From assembly GCA_014155875.1 (NCBI GenBank), contig JACEFZ010006280.1, positions 278,501 through 342,500 on the forward strand: a DNA stretch of 64,000 bases, read 5' to 3'. Shown here in pieces: positions 1 through 10,706 of the stretch. Position numbers and translations under genes: made by a program. Origin of the DNA: Cepaea nemoralis. Taxonomy: Eukaryota > Mollusca > Gastropoda > Stylommatophora > Helicidae. Each line of letters starts with the position of its first letter. Position 1 is the first letter of the stretch. The notes below the pieces were generated by a model. It saw only the letters and a program-made list of their open reading frames with translations, searched no databases and had not been told where the DNA came from.

Positions 1-29
1 AACACAGAACTGGCGTCGTTAGCCGCTAC

Positions 30-125
30 ACGCTGTGGAATTTGCTGAGGAGGGGATCCGAGCACTTATGGACTGAATGGTTCGATGTGCAATGAGGATG
101 ATCTGTCGACTAATCTAACTAACTA
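30..125 (+). mobile_element. Short LINE 3'-end retrocopy with (CTAA)n tail
   Basis: About 95 bases resembling the ends at 18.4, 18.7, 27.4 and 47.55 kb: a GGGA..CGGAGC..CTTATGG core followed after about 50 bases by a short tandem tail, here (CTAA)n. No coding potential. It looks like a severely 5'-truncated LINE end or a SINE using the same end. The left boundary is uncertain because no target duplication is clear. Confidence 0.45.
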
Positions 126-204
126 ACTAATTTTTAAGACTATATTTTTAAATGCTATTCTCGCATATAGGTGTAATCCTTTTTACTAAAGTATAATTTA
201 TCAT

Positions 205-1560
205 TATATAAAAATATAATTTCTAATTATGTATGTATGTTCCTCTTCTTCTTCAGCATTCCGATCCATTGAGGTTCTTTGCTGCAGATACAAGCCGACT
301 CCATTCGTCTCTCTGGTTGACTTTCTCTTGCCAGTGCTGATTCCAAGTTGCTGTAGGTCTGTATGTATATTATCTCTCCACCGTCTTCTTGGTCTACCTC
401 GGGGTCTACGGTCATTTATTTCCTGAGTGTAAGCGAGTTTTGTTTCCCTATTATCTTCCATTCTTTCTATATGCCCCATCCATTGCAGTCTATTAGCCTT
501 CATGATACCAGTGATTAGCAGGGACTTAAACAGATCATAAATGTCTTTGTTGCTTCTTCTTTTCCACTCTCCACTTTGTGTATCCCTAATGGGCCCAAAT
601 GATGCGTCTTAAGACTTTGTTTCAAAGGTTTGTAACAAGGCTTCGTCTCCTTTAGTTGTACTCCAGGTTTCAGAGCCATACAGCACAACTGGTCTAATCA
701 GTGTTTTGTATATTGTGATCTTGGTGTTACGAGATAGCGCATTTGATTTTAGCAGATGTTGTAGTGCATAGTATATCTTATTTCCAGAGTTGATTCTAGC
801 TTGTATTTCTTCCCTTATTATGTTGCAGCAGTTGAAGATTGTACCCAGGTATTTGCATGTTTCCGTTCTTTTAATGGTCATATTATCTATTTGTATGTGG
901 CCAGAGTTTTTAGTCGTTCCTTCTCTTGAAATTGCCATATATTCAGTCTTATCTTGGTTGATAACCAGCCCCATTTGTTGAGCTTTTTCCTTTAAGGGCG
1001 TCAATATTTCCAATATCTTTTGTTCATTTCCCCCTATAATATCTATATCATCTGCATAACCAAGCAGTTTGGATGTTGCTCCAATAGCACATTACTCGTT
1101 TACCTTTCTTACAACTTTCTATAGAGCCAGGTTGAAAAGGAGCGGGGATAGTGCATCACCCTGTTTCAAGTCAGATGTTATTTGGAAAGGGTCTGATTTC
1201 CTGCCTTTATATGTTACTGTATTATAAGTATCTTCCATGCATAGTCTGGTCATGTTGATTAACTTCCTTGGTATTCCAAATTCCTGCAAAGCATTCCATA
1301 GACTATTCCTATGGACACTATCATAAGCCTTTTTAAAATTCACAAAAATGTTATGGAGATCTATTTTATATTCCCAACTTTTCTCGGCTATTTGTCGTAA
1401 GATAAATATCTGATCTATTGTTGATCTGTTTTGTCTGAAACCCGCCTGGTAGTCACCTAATATGTCTTCTGAATATGGTTTTAGTCTATTTAGTAATACC
1501 GCGGATAGTATCTTATAGCTCATGGACAGGAGTGATATTCCTCTATAATTTTCACATTAG
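205..1560 (-). mobile_element. 5'-truncated non-LTR retrotransposon, RT and C-terminal region (family LINE-A)
   Basis: Read on the minus strand, three open pieces give a reverse transcriptase in order: fingers/palm with QAGFRQNRSTIDQIF, motif A, LKQGDALSPLLFN, then a YADD box in YADDIDIIGG at about 1047-1058, then thumb and C-terminus with VVLYGSETWS and GRPRRRWRDNIHTDLQQLG. Stops and a frameshift near 1015-1120 and 505-610 break it. Motif A reads FVNFKKAYDSV, with Asn where LINE reverse transcriptases carry the metal-binding Asp, so this copy should be dead even without the breaks. No endonuclease is present. Clade not settled from sequence alone. Its 3' end recurs at 33552-33649 and 37672-37785. 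Confidence 0.8.
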
Positions 1561-1574
1561 AACTTGCATAAATT

Positions 1575-3565
1575 GGAGCATAAATTAGAGGACCCAGATT
1601 TTGAACTTGCCTATCAGTCTGGTTTTATCAATGGTGCTCAGGCCGTTCGTCAGCATTGCTTGTATCTCCGCCACCGCGTTCCTGTCCGTCAGGTTTGAGT
1701 CGTACACACGACCGAGACTCTTCACCGGTTCCTCGCTCACCGTTGGAATGGAATCGCTTCTCCAGACACCGTGAACCTCGTTTCCATCGCCTTGCCCTTC
1801 ATGATCGACAGGCTTCTCGATTTCTTTGGTTTGAAGCTCATCCTGCACCAGCGAATCAGATCGTCCAGTCTGAAGAGAACGCTGCGAGCATCGCTCTCCT
1901 TCGGGGTCAGGATTGTCGTATCGTCCATGAAGGCCTTCAACGGTGGCGTGTTCACCCCTTCTCCGAGCTTTGGACCGTGTGCATAGCCGGATGCTGCATC
2001 CAGTATGACCTGCATGACCATGACAAATAATATTGGCGAAATCGTACATCCCATGGCAATACCCACTTGCAAGTCGGTCCATCTGGTCGTGAACGTTTTG
2101 GTCGAGAACCGAAGAGAGAAGTACTGCACTATCACTTCTGTTATGTTCTCGAGCACGTGATAAGCCTTGAGTGCATGCCACAACAACTGGTGCGGCACTG
2201 ACCCATAGGCGTTAGCCAGATCCAACCATATCACGTGGAGTTCCTCCTTCTTCGTCTTCACTCTCTGGATAGCATCCCAGATCATGGTACTATGCTCGAG
2301 ACAACCGGGGAATCCGGGTAGCCCCCCTTTTTGAACCGCTGTCTTGATGTACTTGCTCCCTGTCAAGTACTTCGTGATCCGACCGGCCATGATCGATAAG
2401 AATATTTTCCCCTTAACGTTCAGAAGAGAGATCGGCCTGAATTGGGTTATGCCGGCAGAGTTTTGCTCTTTTGGAATGAAGATTACGTTGGCTGTCTTCC
2501 ACTCCGTGCTAACGTGCTTTTGCTTCCACACGTATTTCAGTAACCGGTGTAGCTTCGTAATGACAATCGGGCATCTTTTATAGACTGTATAAAGCACACC
2601 GTTGGGCCCCGGTGCTGACTTGCACTTCGCTTTCTTCACCACCGCAACCATCTCGCTCCACATCAGGGGACCTGGCATTGAACTCAACCATTGGTTCTAC
2701 CGGGCTTGCGAGCCCCTCGATCTCTCCGAGTGGGACGTTCCGTTGGGCATCGAAGTACGTCGTCACGAGGTGGTTCTCCAATTCCTCTTTGCTGACTTCA
2801 AGGACGCCGGATCGCGGCTGCTCAAACAAGCCTCGTGCAAACTCGTATGTTACCGGAAGAACCTTTCATGTTCCTTCCCAGTTTTACGCCTGTTCCTGCA
2901 AAACCTTTCCGCCCGGGAGAGGGCATTGTGCCTGGCTTTCAGATGTTGCCACACCTGGCGTTAGCCTTCCTTCTCATACTCGGGCGCTGACTTCCATCGT
3001 CTCCGGGCGGAATTGTTTTCTTTCTTCACCTCATCAAGCAATCTCTGCTGCCTGGTCTTTTGCGGCAGAGCTGCTTCCCTCCTCTCGCTGCAACCAAAAT
3101 GACTCAGCGAGTGGAGGTAGACAGTTTCTCCGAACTTTACCAATTTCTCCTCAAGCGATATGTGTTTTAGCTCTTCTTCTAAAACACGGGACAACTTTGC
3201 TTATAGTGACGCCCACTCATCCTTCCTGTTGGCATTAGGGAACCTGATCTTCATCCTTTCGGAAGTTTGCGCGGGTACGTCAGTTGACATTAACTTGAGT
3301 CTTATCAGCAGCAGAACACTGGGGTTCTGCAGAACACTGGGGTATTTTGGGGGGTTCACCCTGGCTGAAATCCTCTTGCGTCTCATAGTCCCTTTGAGGA
3401 CTGCGCTGTCGTGTCTCCTGTGACACACTCTCGCACTTCTTCATTCCAGCGTAAATTCTGATTCCCCAGAAGGACGGGATGCTCTTACCACAAACGCATG
3501 GCCAGACCAACGTCCGTTGTTCTGACCTCATGGATGGTTGTACGGTCGGAGTGGTTTCCGTGTCG
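1575..3565 (-). mobile_element. R2/HERO-like LINE, copy 1 (zinc finger to RT), 3' truncated
   Basis: On the minus strand from about 3510 downwards: a C2H2-like finger (CVCGKSIPSFWGIRIY followed by a Cys five residues on; the usual His is Tyr), a charged linker broken by stops near 3200 and 2830-2960, then a long reverse transcriptase. The RT has SAPGPNGVLYTVYK, WLDLANAYGSVPHQLL, GCTISPILF and FMDDTTIL (about 1920-1931). The single zinc finger, PGPNG and FMDD style, and close match to the second copy that carries a restriction-like endonuclease knuckle, place it among R2/NeSL/HERO-type LINEs. The copy stops shortly after GLSTIDKTRLIGKFKIWVL, so thumb end and endonuclease are absent. Confidence 0.75.
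1737..2687 (-). pseudogene. Reverse transcriptase domain of R2/HERO-like copy 1
   Basis: An uninterrupted 316-codon stretch, the longest intact coding block in the window. It covers RT motifs 1 to 5: FRPISLLNVKGKIF, the motif A segment WLDLANAYGSVP with its Asp, motif B GCTISPILFVMV, and motif C FMDD in place of the commoner YADD. The annotated Met is only an in-frame codon; homologous sequence continues upstream through a break. The last residues run out of frame near 1750, and the correct continuation is in another frame to 1585. Such proteins reverse transcribe element RNA at a cut genomic target. Being part of a truncated element, it is not expected to function. Confidence 0.7.
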
Positions 3566-4112
3566 TCTGCAATCAATACTGTTTTATCCGCATATCTACT
3601 GTTACTGATGTTACGTCCCCCGGTGGTGATTCTTTTCATATCTTCTATATTTCTGAAAATGTTTTCACTGTACTGGTAATTAAGATCTGGAGACATTACA
3701 AGTCCCTGTTTTACATCTATCTCTCTTAATAGGCTGATATTGACCTACTTCATTATTAGTCTTTATGGCGGCTTGTTGTTTCTAATTTATGCTTTCTTTT
3801 TACAAGTCTAAGGTCTTTCCCAACATTGTGTAGATCTGCAAGTATCTTCATCATGTTGACATGTCTTACTTTATCGAAAGCCTTTGTGTAGTCAATAAAG
3901 CAAAGATGTAGATCTGTGTTTACTTCTATAGAACGTTCAATTAATGGTCTCAGCATATACACAGCATTTACTGTACCCTTGCCTTCTACAAACCCACATT
4001 GTCCTTCTCCTATTTCAGGTTGTATTTTCCTCCTAACTCTTTGCATGATAATTCTTAGCAAAATCTTTGTGATGTGGCTCATTACACTAATTGTAAAGGC
4101 AGGCTTTTGATA
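3565..4112 (-). mobile_element. RTE-like LINE fragment, RT fingers to motif C
   Basis: Minus-strand peptide with SHITKILLRIIMQRVRR, QCGFVEGKGTVNAVY, motif A LCFIDYTKAFDKVRH (Asp present), then SPDL and RYADKTVLIAD, where the second Asp of YADD is Lys. This is the same family as the plus-strand copies at 4.1, 26.3 and 60.3 kb. Its lower-coordinate end joins the R2/HERO-like zinc-finger region directly, so one open frame (3280-3696) is a chimera of two elements. Together with the next feature it forms a long inverted repeat. Confidence 0.7.
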
Positions 4113-5170
4113 AAGTATGACATGTCAATTTGATGAAGATGCTTGCAGATCTACAAATTGATGAGAAAGACCATAGACTTGTAAAAAAACATACATTGGA
4201 AACAACAAGCTGCCATAAAGATTGATAATGAAGTAGGTCAATATCAGCCTATTAAGAGAGGTATGAGACGGGGGTGTGTAATGTCTTCAGATCTTTTTTC
4301 CCTGTACAGTGAAAATATTTTCAGAAATGTAGAAGATATGAAAGGAATCATCATTGGGGGGACGTAACATTAATAACATTAGATATGCGGATGATACAGT
4401 ATTGATTGCAGACAATGAGCTTGATCGGCAACATTTAGTAGATGCAGTTGTTGCACACAATGAACAGCTAGGGTTAGAATTAAATCGTAAGAAGACACAG
4501 ATTATGGTTGTCACTAGGAAGAATAAAATACCACAATGTAATATACAAGTAAATGGGAATATACTTAAACAAGTGAATCGATACAATTATCTTGGAACAG
4601 TTATAACATCTTAAAGGAGATGCCTTGAAGAGATTGGAACAAGAATAGCTATGGTGAAGGTAGCCTTTTCTGCAAGATGAAAAACATACTGACCAATAAA
4701 AAGATGTCAATTGCAACTAGACAGAGAGTGTTGAGGTGCTACAAAGAACATGTACTTTTGTATGGATGTGAAGGGTGTTCAATGAGCAGGCAAGCTGAAA
4801 AACATCTGGTGGCTGTGGAAATATGGTTTCTGAGGAAAATGCAAAGTATACTATGGACAGACAGAAAAACCAATCACCAAGTACTACAAGAAACAAATGA
4901 AAATTGTACACTGATTAGAGAAATTAGACGTAGACAATCAACATTTTGTGGTCACGTTATGGGAAGAAATAAATTGGAGAACTTGATGATATCTGGCAAG
5001 TTCGAGGGTAAGTGAACACAGGGAAGGCAGAGAAGTAAATACCTGAATGGCTTGGTCACGTGGTATGGTCTAGACAAAAACACAGAGCTGATCCACGACT
5101 CTGGTGATCGAGTGAGATGGCGAATCATGACCGCCCACGGTTATCAGCATGGCACATGATGGATGGATGT
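4113..5170 (+). mobile_element. RTE-like LINE fragment, motif A to 3' end
   Basis: Begins within AFDKV of RT motif A and runs to the element terminus. Visible pieces: RRGCVMSSDLFSLYSENIF, RYADDTVLIADN, QVNRYNYLGTVITS, then after a stop near 4612 KNILTNKKMSIATRQRVL, LLYGCEG, LRKMQSILWTDRKTN and FCGHVMGRNKLENL. It ends in the family terminus GGCACATGAT followed by (GATG)n. Frameshifts at about 4370 and 4660 plus stops make it a pseudogene. First 300 bases pair as an inverted repeat with 3565-3890. Confidence 0.75.
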
Positions 5171-5189
5171 TCTGACCATATATTCCGTG

Positions 5190-6318
5190 TGTTTAGTTTA
5201 TCTGGTATCAGACTTCATGCGTGGACAAAGAAGGCAATGTCAGCAGCACAGTCCAGATAATAATCGAGCTGCTTTATCAGAGAAGTCTACTGAATTCAAA
5301 TTCTGGCGGTGCCTGTGTTATCTTCGTAATCCAGTTTATAGTCAGAATAATAAATGTGGCAAAAGACACCGCTGTCTCACTCCTAATTTTATTTCGAATG
5401 CCTTCGTATGTTATTCCCCATAGAGAACTCTGCGCACCATGTCTCTATGTGTTGCCTTTATTAAGTTAATGATTTTCTGGGCGATCCCATAATGCCTCAT
5501 CAGTTTCCAGATTCCCTGTCAATGCTATCATCAAAGGCCTTTTCATAGTACACAAATTAAATATAAAGTGGTGAGTGCAGTTGGATGCTTTGCTCTCTCA
5601 CTATCCGCAGTGTGACTATCTGGTCAGTGCATGGTCTATTTTGACTGCTCACCCTTTAGCCGTTTATCAATGGATCTCTTAGTCTCTCCACAATGATCCT
5701 GAATATTTTCACAGGAATTGACAGCAACATTATTCCTCTATAGTTTTTACACTCCTGTAGGTCCCGTTTCTTTGGCAGCTTTACTAGCTATCCTCCTTCC
5801 CAATATGCTGGTATTTCTTCAGTTTCCCAGATTCCGCTAAACAATTAGTGTAGTAATTCAGTTGAGGTGTTTATAATAGTTTTAACAGCCTCATTAGGGA
5901 TGCCATTAGGACCCGTGGGTTTCCCTTCTTTCAGAAATTTGATAGCTTTACTAACCTCCTCTTTAAATGGTTTCTAACAGTGTATATATCCAGTTCTTCG
6001 TCTGGATATCTGGAGGGTCTTCTTGGAGTGGTATAATCAAGAGTTCCTCAAAGTTGTTTAGCCCATCTCTTCTTCTCCCTCTTCTTCGTTCCTCTTTCGA
6101 GGGGAGTGCATCATACCTAGTTATGTACCTCAAAGGTCGGTATATCAGACTTCTATGTTTACGGATTTCGGGCATTATCCATGCTTTATATGTTTGTTCC
6201 CTGTTCCCAAGGACTTCAATACATGTTTCGCTCCAAATGTTTTTAGCCTGCTGCCAGCAGTCTTTTGTTCTCTCCTTGTTTTCTACTAATTCTTGCATGG
6301 CTAGTACTTATTAGAGGC
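5190..6318 (-). mobile_element. LINE fragment, endonuclease-RT linker and RT (another family)
   Basis: On the minus strand, an open linker (6298 to 5963; CWQQAKNIWSETCIEVLG, ending IQTKNWIYTLLETI) is followed by broken RT pieces: GPTGIPNEAVKTIIN, LPKKRDLQECKNYRGIMLL, a motif A-like KAFDDSIDREIWK, and GVRQRCLL near 5450. This is the Schistosoma/RTE-type layout. Several stops and frameshifts interrupt it, and both ends are truncated. A (TTG)n run lies just past its upstream edge. Confidence 0.6.
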
Positions 6319-6338
6319 GATGACCATAACATGTTTCT

Positions 6339-6374
<36 letters not shown>

Positions 6375-6380
6375 TGTTTT
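6339..6380. repeat. (TTG)n microsatellite and T run
   Basis: About eleven GTT/TTG units followed by a T-rich run. It lies immediately beyond the 5' edge of the preceding minus-strand LINE fragment. Confidence 0.9.
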
Positions 6381-6381
6381 T

Positions 6382-7220
6382 TTTAAGTGATATCCTACAT
6401 TTCATTGATTTATATGTTTGTAAGATTGAGTTTAAGTTTAATTTTATTTTGCAGATGATGATCTTCATTTACGTTTGCACATATAAAATCTTACGTCGTG
6501 TAGAGATGATCTACATTTATAGTGCTACAGATGTGATCTGTTGTAATTGTATGTTTTGTGGTGTGGTGAAAACCACGTTACTTTATGTATTCTTTTATGT
6601 GGAGAAACACTTTCGCCGTTGACGTAATGATTCAATGCTCAGAAACTGGTGAATAATTAGCCATTTTCGTACATTGCGCCATATATCCGAGTTCCCACGT
6701 GATCTCACAAAAGCCTGTGTTTTCCGATCGGTTATAGGCATTCAGGTCACCCTCCAAATTTTGACATTTAAATTTCTTTGATTACCTATAATTCTTTAGA
6801 GCTTTATGTAAAAATGTCCTGTTAATTGTTTAATTCCATGTCATTTGTGGGTGCTTAAAACTGGATCCCATTCTATTAATGATTTCCCTACCTCTTTAAA
6901 TATACTCCTTTTCTGTTAAAAAAAGGGGAGGGGGGGGGGGGGGTTGGTAATGTTTCTCTGGGTGGCCTAAGAACAGTAGTTTCACATGTGCTTAGAATTT
7001 ATTGTCTGCAACATGCCACCATATTATGCGCGATTCCAGAATGATAATCACACAGAATGCCATCTTCTTTCCTACTTGTGCTGTCTTTCATAATATGTAC
7101 ATAGATCGAACATTCCAGATACCAGTAAAGGGGGCTAACGCTTCAGTTACTGCTGCTTGATTTTGCAGTGACTGATTTCTTTACTCCATTTTGAAAATCA
7201 CTGACATACCAAACAAATGT
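6382..7220. other. Unassigned AT-rich DNA
   Basis: I see no coding segment or recognisable element here. It holds an A-run plus a G-homopolymer of about 16 at 6926-6941, which could mark an old retro-tail or simply be slippage. Confidence 0.4.
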
Positions 7221-7455
7221 TTGCATATCCTTTACAGGACATCGCTGTCAACATCAGCATCTTTCAGCTGATTGTTGATTTCTTGGCAAGATTACGCTCA
7301 GTAGTTTGCCATTGCTTTCTCAGCGACCGACTCACATACCCCGTAAGTTACCGACGCGATTAGAACCGCTACCGATTCTCGCCGTCGTCACGTTACTTAC
7401 GAGAGTATACGGGATTACGGAGAAAGTCGCGAATTCCTAGCCCAGGGATACCGGC
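7221..7455 (-). mobile_element. tRNA-headed SINE (family SINE-1)
   Basis: Minus-strand copy ending at TTTGCATATCC (the family 3' end GGATATGCAA). It shares the body with copies at 10.2, 15.5, 22.4, 45.5 and 56.6 kb: CAATGGCAAACTACTGAGCG, then an AATCAACA..CAGCTGAAAGATGCTG stretch, then GACAGCGATGTCCTGTAAAGG. The head begins GCCGG and carries box-A- and box-B-like blocks, so transcription by RNA polymerase III is inferred. Mutations have eroded the box B here. Confidence 0.75.
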
Positions 7456-7724
7456 CACTGACAAGAACTGCATAAATAAATGGTATTAAAGTTTGCATCT
7501 CATTTTTTTTTAAAAACATCCGCTTGTAACTTACTGACTAGCTAACCAGGATAGTTAGCAATACAGACGCTGAGTGATATTCTTGTTCTAGCTGAACAGA
7601 TATTGTTCGTCCTTACATTCATAAAATGGCGACTTGACGACTAATTGACGACTAATTGAAGAATTGGCATCACAGCACACCGGAAAAACCCAAAGATGCT
7701 TCGTTTCCCACCACAATTGCCTTT

Positions 7725-7900
7725 TGAGTCATTCATTCAGTAGCATCTCCTTTACAGAACCTTGCTCCAATAACAACCTTCCTGAAAACCTGTCGATCAT
7801 AAGCAAGATGTCCTGCGTCCGATACACCCATCTGGAGATCATCCGCCACATCCTGCACCCATCTTCTCTTTGGTCTTCCTCTTCCTCTCTTCGCAGGCAT
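7725..7900 (-). mobile_element. LINE 3'-end fragment with (GAATG) tail
   Basis: Minus-strand peptide MPAKRGRGRPKRRWVQDVAD..VFRKVVIGARFCKGDATE then a stop and a GAATG tail. It is the same 3' end as the insertion at 52050-52290. Only about 55 codons survive: the C-terminal tail of an ORF2, of the kind that follows the RT thumb. The 5' edge abuts the ATC microsatellite, where the frame runs on as a meaningless poly-Asp. Confidence 0.65.
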
Positions 7901-7968
<68 letters not shown>

Positions 7969-7972
7969 CTTC
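7900..7972. repeat. (ATC)n microsatellite
   Basis: About 24 ATC units with one AATC interruption, immediately 5' of the preceding LINE end. Long His, Ile or Asp runs in translation are by-products of the triplet. Confidence 0.95.
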
Positions 7973-7984
7973 TGCCGTCAAGCG

Positions 7985-8335
7985 TCGTGGAGAGGAATAA
8001 TTTGCGTTCCAGCGCCAGGTGGGCTGCACTGTATAATGTCATTCAGTGTCATTGTACAATGTCTCTGATGTCGTCAATCTATTTTCTTCTTGGACGTCCT
8101 GGTGGTCTCGTCGCAGATTATCTTTGATGTAATTCCAGTGATGGTAGTTGATAGTGTTGCATTCTAACTACATGGCCAAACCACAAGGTGTTGATCCCAC
8201 TATCTGTCTAATAACAGCATTTGTTAGCAGTTGTTGGTCGCTTGTTGTTCGGCTTCGGTGTGTTTCCGGCATGAACGCTGGTAGAGTTGCGTTTTTCTTT
8301 CAATTTTCTCCATAATTGTCGAGCTATAGCACTTG
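7985..8335 (-). mobile_element. LINE 3'-end fragment, FGHxVRM family, copy 1
   Basis: Minus strand reads a degraded ORF2 C-terminus: LWFGHVVRMQHYQL, a basic RPPGRPRRK-type stretch, then non-coding tail. About 190 bases at 8138-8330 recur at about 93 percent identity by eye at 10523-10706. Stops abound. The 3' edge is uncertain. Confidence 0.5.
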
Positions 8336-8389
8336 AACAAATAAATTCCCTACTGGTTTGCTGGACCTGCCGTAGGTTATTAGAAGCCT

Positions 8390-10150
8390 ATTATTAGCAA
8401 CGCCTATGGGTCAGTGCCACACCAGTTGTTGTGGCAATCACTAAAGGCATATCACGTGCCCGAGAACACGACGGAAATGCTAGTGCAGTACTTCTCAGGC
8501 TTCTCTCTTCGGTGCTCGACCAAAACGTTCACGACCAGATGGATCGTCTTGCAAATGGGTATTGCCATTTGATGTACGAATTCGCTGATATTATTTGTCA
8601 TGGCCATGCAGGTCATACTGGATTCGGCATCCGAGTGTGCACATGGTCCGAAACTTAGCGAAGTGCAGAACACGCCACCGCTGAAGGCCTTCATGGACGA
8701 TATGACAATTTTGACACCGAAGGAGAATGATGCTCGCAGCATTCTCCTCAGACTGGACGAGCTGATTCGCTGGTGCAGGATGAGCTTCAACCAAAGAAAT
8801 CGAGACGCCTGTCCATCATGAAGGGTAAGGCGGTGGAAAGGGTGTCCGTGGTGGCCCGACAAGTAATTCCCACGGTGATAGCGGAACCCGTAAAAAGTCT
8901 AGGCTGTGTGTACGACTCAACCCTGGCGGACAGGAACGCGGTGGTGGAGATACAAACAATGCTGACGAACGGCCTGAGTACCATCGACACAACCAGGCTG
9001 ATAGGAAAGTTCAAAATCTGGGTCCTCCAGTTCATGTTTATTCCGAAACTCCTGTGGCCGCTGCTGATATAGGATATTGGCACGTGCACAGTGACCACCA
9101 TGGAGAGCAAGATAAGCAGGTACATGGGAAAGTGGCATGGAGTACCCACATGCCTCACGACTGTCGCATTGTATTGTATGCAGAGTAAGCTCGTCCTCCC
9201 GTTCCTGTCCCTCATGGAAGAGTTCAAAGCCGGAAAAACCAGACTCGTAATGATGCTGCGCGAGTCTCCAGATATAACGGTTAGGCCTCAGTTCCCGCCT
9301 TGAAAACAGGAAGGAAGTGGAAAGTCGTCAGTGCGGTCGAAGAAGCCTAGGTTACACTCCAGCTGAAGTTGGTAATGGGCCACACTCAGTCAGACAGGAA
9401 AGGGTTCAGCTTCCAGAGCAATGGTCCGATGTGGTCGAAGGCGACGGCCAAAGAACGCAGAGACCTGGTGGTTCAGGAGATCCGCAAGGGGGAAGATGAC
9501 CAAAGAGTCCGCAAGGCTGCCCAACAGGCGCAGCAGGCACAGTGGACATCACAGGAAGCGGTAGTGCAGAGATCCATTACGTGGAATGAGATCAGGCGCA
9601 TGGCACCACTGCGTCTACGCTTCGGCATCCGATCCCTCTACGATGTCCTGCCACCAGGTGCCAACTTGGTCAAGTGGGGGAAAACACAGACCCGTTCTTT
9701 CCCCTCTGTACAAAAGCCAAAATAGTCCAGACAGCGGAGCACGTGCTGTCTGGCTGTAAGATCGCCCTGAACCAAGGGCGTTCTACGTGGCGGCTTAACA
9801 AAGTCCTGACTGAGTTGGCCGCCATAGTGGAAGTGGCAAGGATGAAAGCAAAAAGACAGGGATACAGGTCGAGGCTGATGGAGATTTTCTTCGTCCGAGA
9901 AGGGCGCAAAAATGGTAAAGCTGACGACTTACCGCTTGCTACCATTTTCGATGGTGCGAGGGACTGGGAATTGGCTGTAGACCTAAAGAGCCGTGGCAAA
10001 TGGTTTGATGTGCTGAAGCGAATGGTCATGAAAGGACGATCAAGAGCCGGGGCTCAGAAACAACTGTCTGAGGCAGCCGAAAAAGTCTCATGCTGGCTGT
10101 GGAACTGCCGTAACCTAGAGTGGAACGAGTCTCGAAACTAGTATGGGTAG
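8390..10150 (+). mobile_element. R2/HERO-like LINE, copy 2 (RT motif A to C-terminus)
   Basis: Starts inside SNAYGSVPHQLL (RT motif A, leading Asp lost with the truncation) and reads, through several frame changes, FMDDMTILTP, RLDELIRWCRMSF, NGLSTIDTTRLIGKFKIWVL, WSKATAKERRDLVVQEIRKG and WNEIRRMAPLRLRFGIRSLY. It then reaches the Cys/His knuckle and EAAEKVSCWLWNCRNLEW of the C-terminus. It overlaps copy 1 from motif A to IWVL, so the pair together shows nearly the whole protein layout. A stop near 9072 and frameshifts near 9300 and 9670 inactivate it. Confidence 0.75.
9674..10141 (+). pseudogene. C-terminal knuckle and remnant restriction-like endonuclease of copy 2
   Basis: A 155-codon open block. 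Residues 5-30 match the CCHC-type knuckle that precedes the restriction-like endonuclease in R2/HERO-type proteins: PLCTKAKIVQTAEHVLSGC. The first Cys of the usual CPLC is Phe here. Next come RSTWRLNKVL and GARDWELAVDLKSRGKW, then the sequence passes abruptly to SEAAEKVSCWLWNC. In the family an ELTVPWE-type catalytic strand lies between these, so an internal deletion appears to have removed the nuclease active site. Confidence 0.65.
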
Positions 10151-10240
10151 AAGCGGTAACTGCAGTACCAACAATTTCTCAACCAAGACCACGAACTGTA
10201 CAACGTCTCGTGTCAAATCTTTAACCTCTATTTTTTTTTA

Positions 10241-10472
10241 TAGCATATTCTTTACAGGACCTCGCTGTCAACACCAGCATCTTTCAGCTGTATGTTGATT
10301 TCTTGGCAAGATTACGCTCAGTAGTTTGCCATTGCTTTCTGAGCGGCCGGCTCAGTATCCTGCAAGTCACCAGCGGGGGACGAACCGCTCCCAGCTCGCT
10401 CCCGCGCCGAGACTGCGTGACAAACGGGATTACGGAGAAAGTGTTGTAACCCCACAGCCAGAGAGACCGGCC
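10241..10472 (-). mobile_element. tRNA-headed SINE (SINE-1)
   Basis: Minus-strand copy with an intact body stem GCTCAG (10339-10344 read on the opposite strand)/CTGAGC (10316-10321). The region ends at GGCCGGTCTCTCTGGCTGTG on the minus strand. An A/T run at 10231-10241 marks the tail. It sits directly after the R2/HERO-like copy. Confidence 0.75.
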
Positions 10473-10522
10473 CAACATCTATAATATAGCGATAATCGAC
10501 CGTAGTTGTTGCTTCGGTAATG

Positions 10523-10706
10523 ATGTGATGATGGTGTTGCATTCTAACTTCATGGCCAAACCACAAGGTGTTGATTCCACTGTCTGTCTAATAACAGCAT
10601 TTCTTAGCAGTTGTTGGTCGCTTGTTGTTCGGCTTCGATGTGTTTCTGGCATGAACGCAGGTAGAGTTGCGTTTTTCTTTCAATTTTCTCCATAATTCTC
10701 GAGCTC
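10523..10706 (-). mobile_element. LINE 3'-end fragment, FGHxVRM family, copy 2
   Basis: Near-identical to 8138-8330 in the same orientation. Encodes NTLWFGHEVRMQ on the minus strand, then tail. With copy 1 it brackets the R2/HERO-like copy and a SINE as a direct repeat of about 185 bases. Confidence 0.5.

Noticed and set aside
3565..4425. Twin-priming product of a single RTE insertion.
   Set aside because: The two parts overlap by 300 bases and differ clearly from each other, so two insertions or an older duplication fit better.
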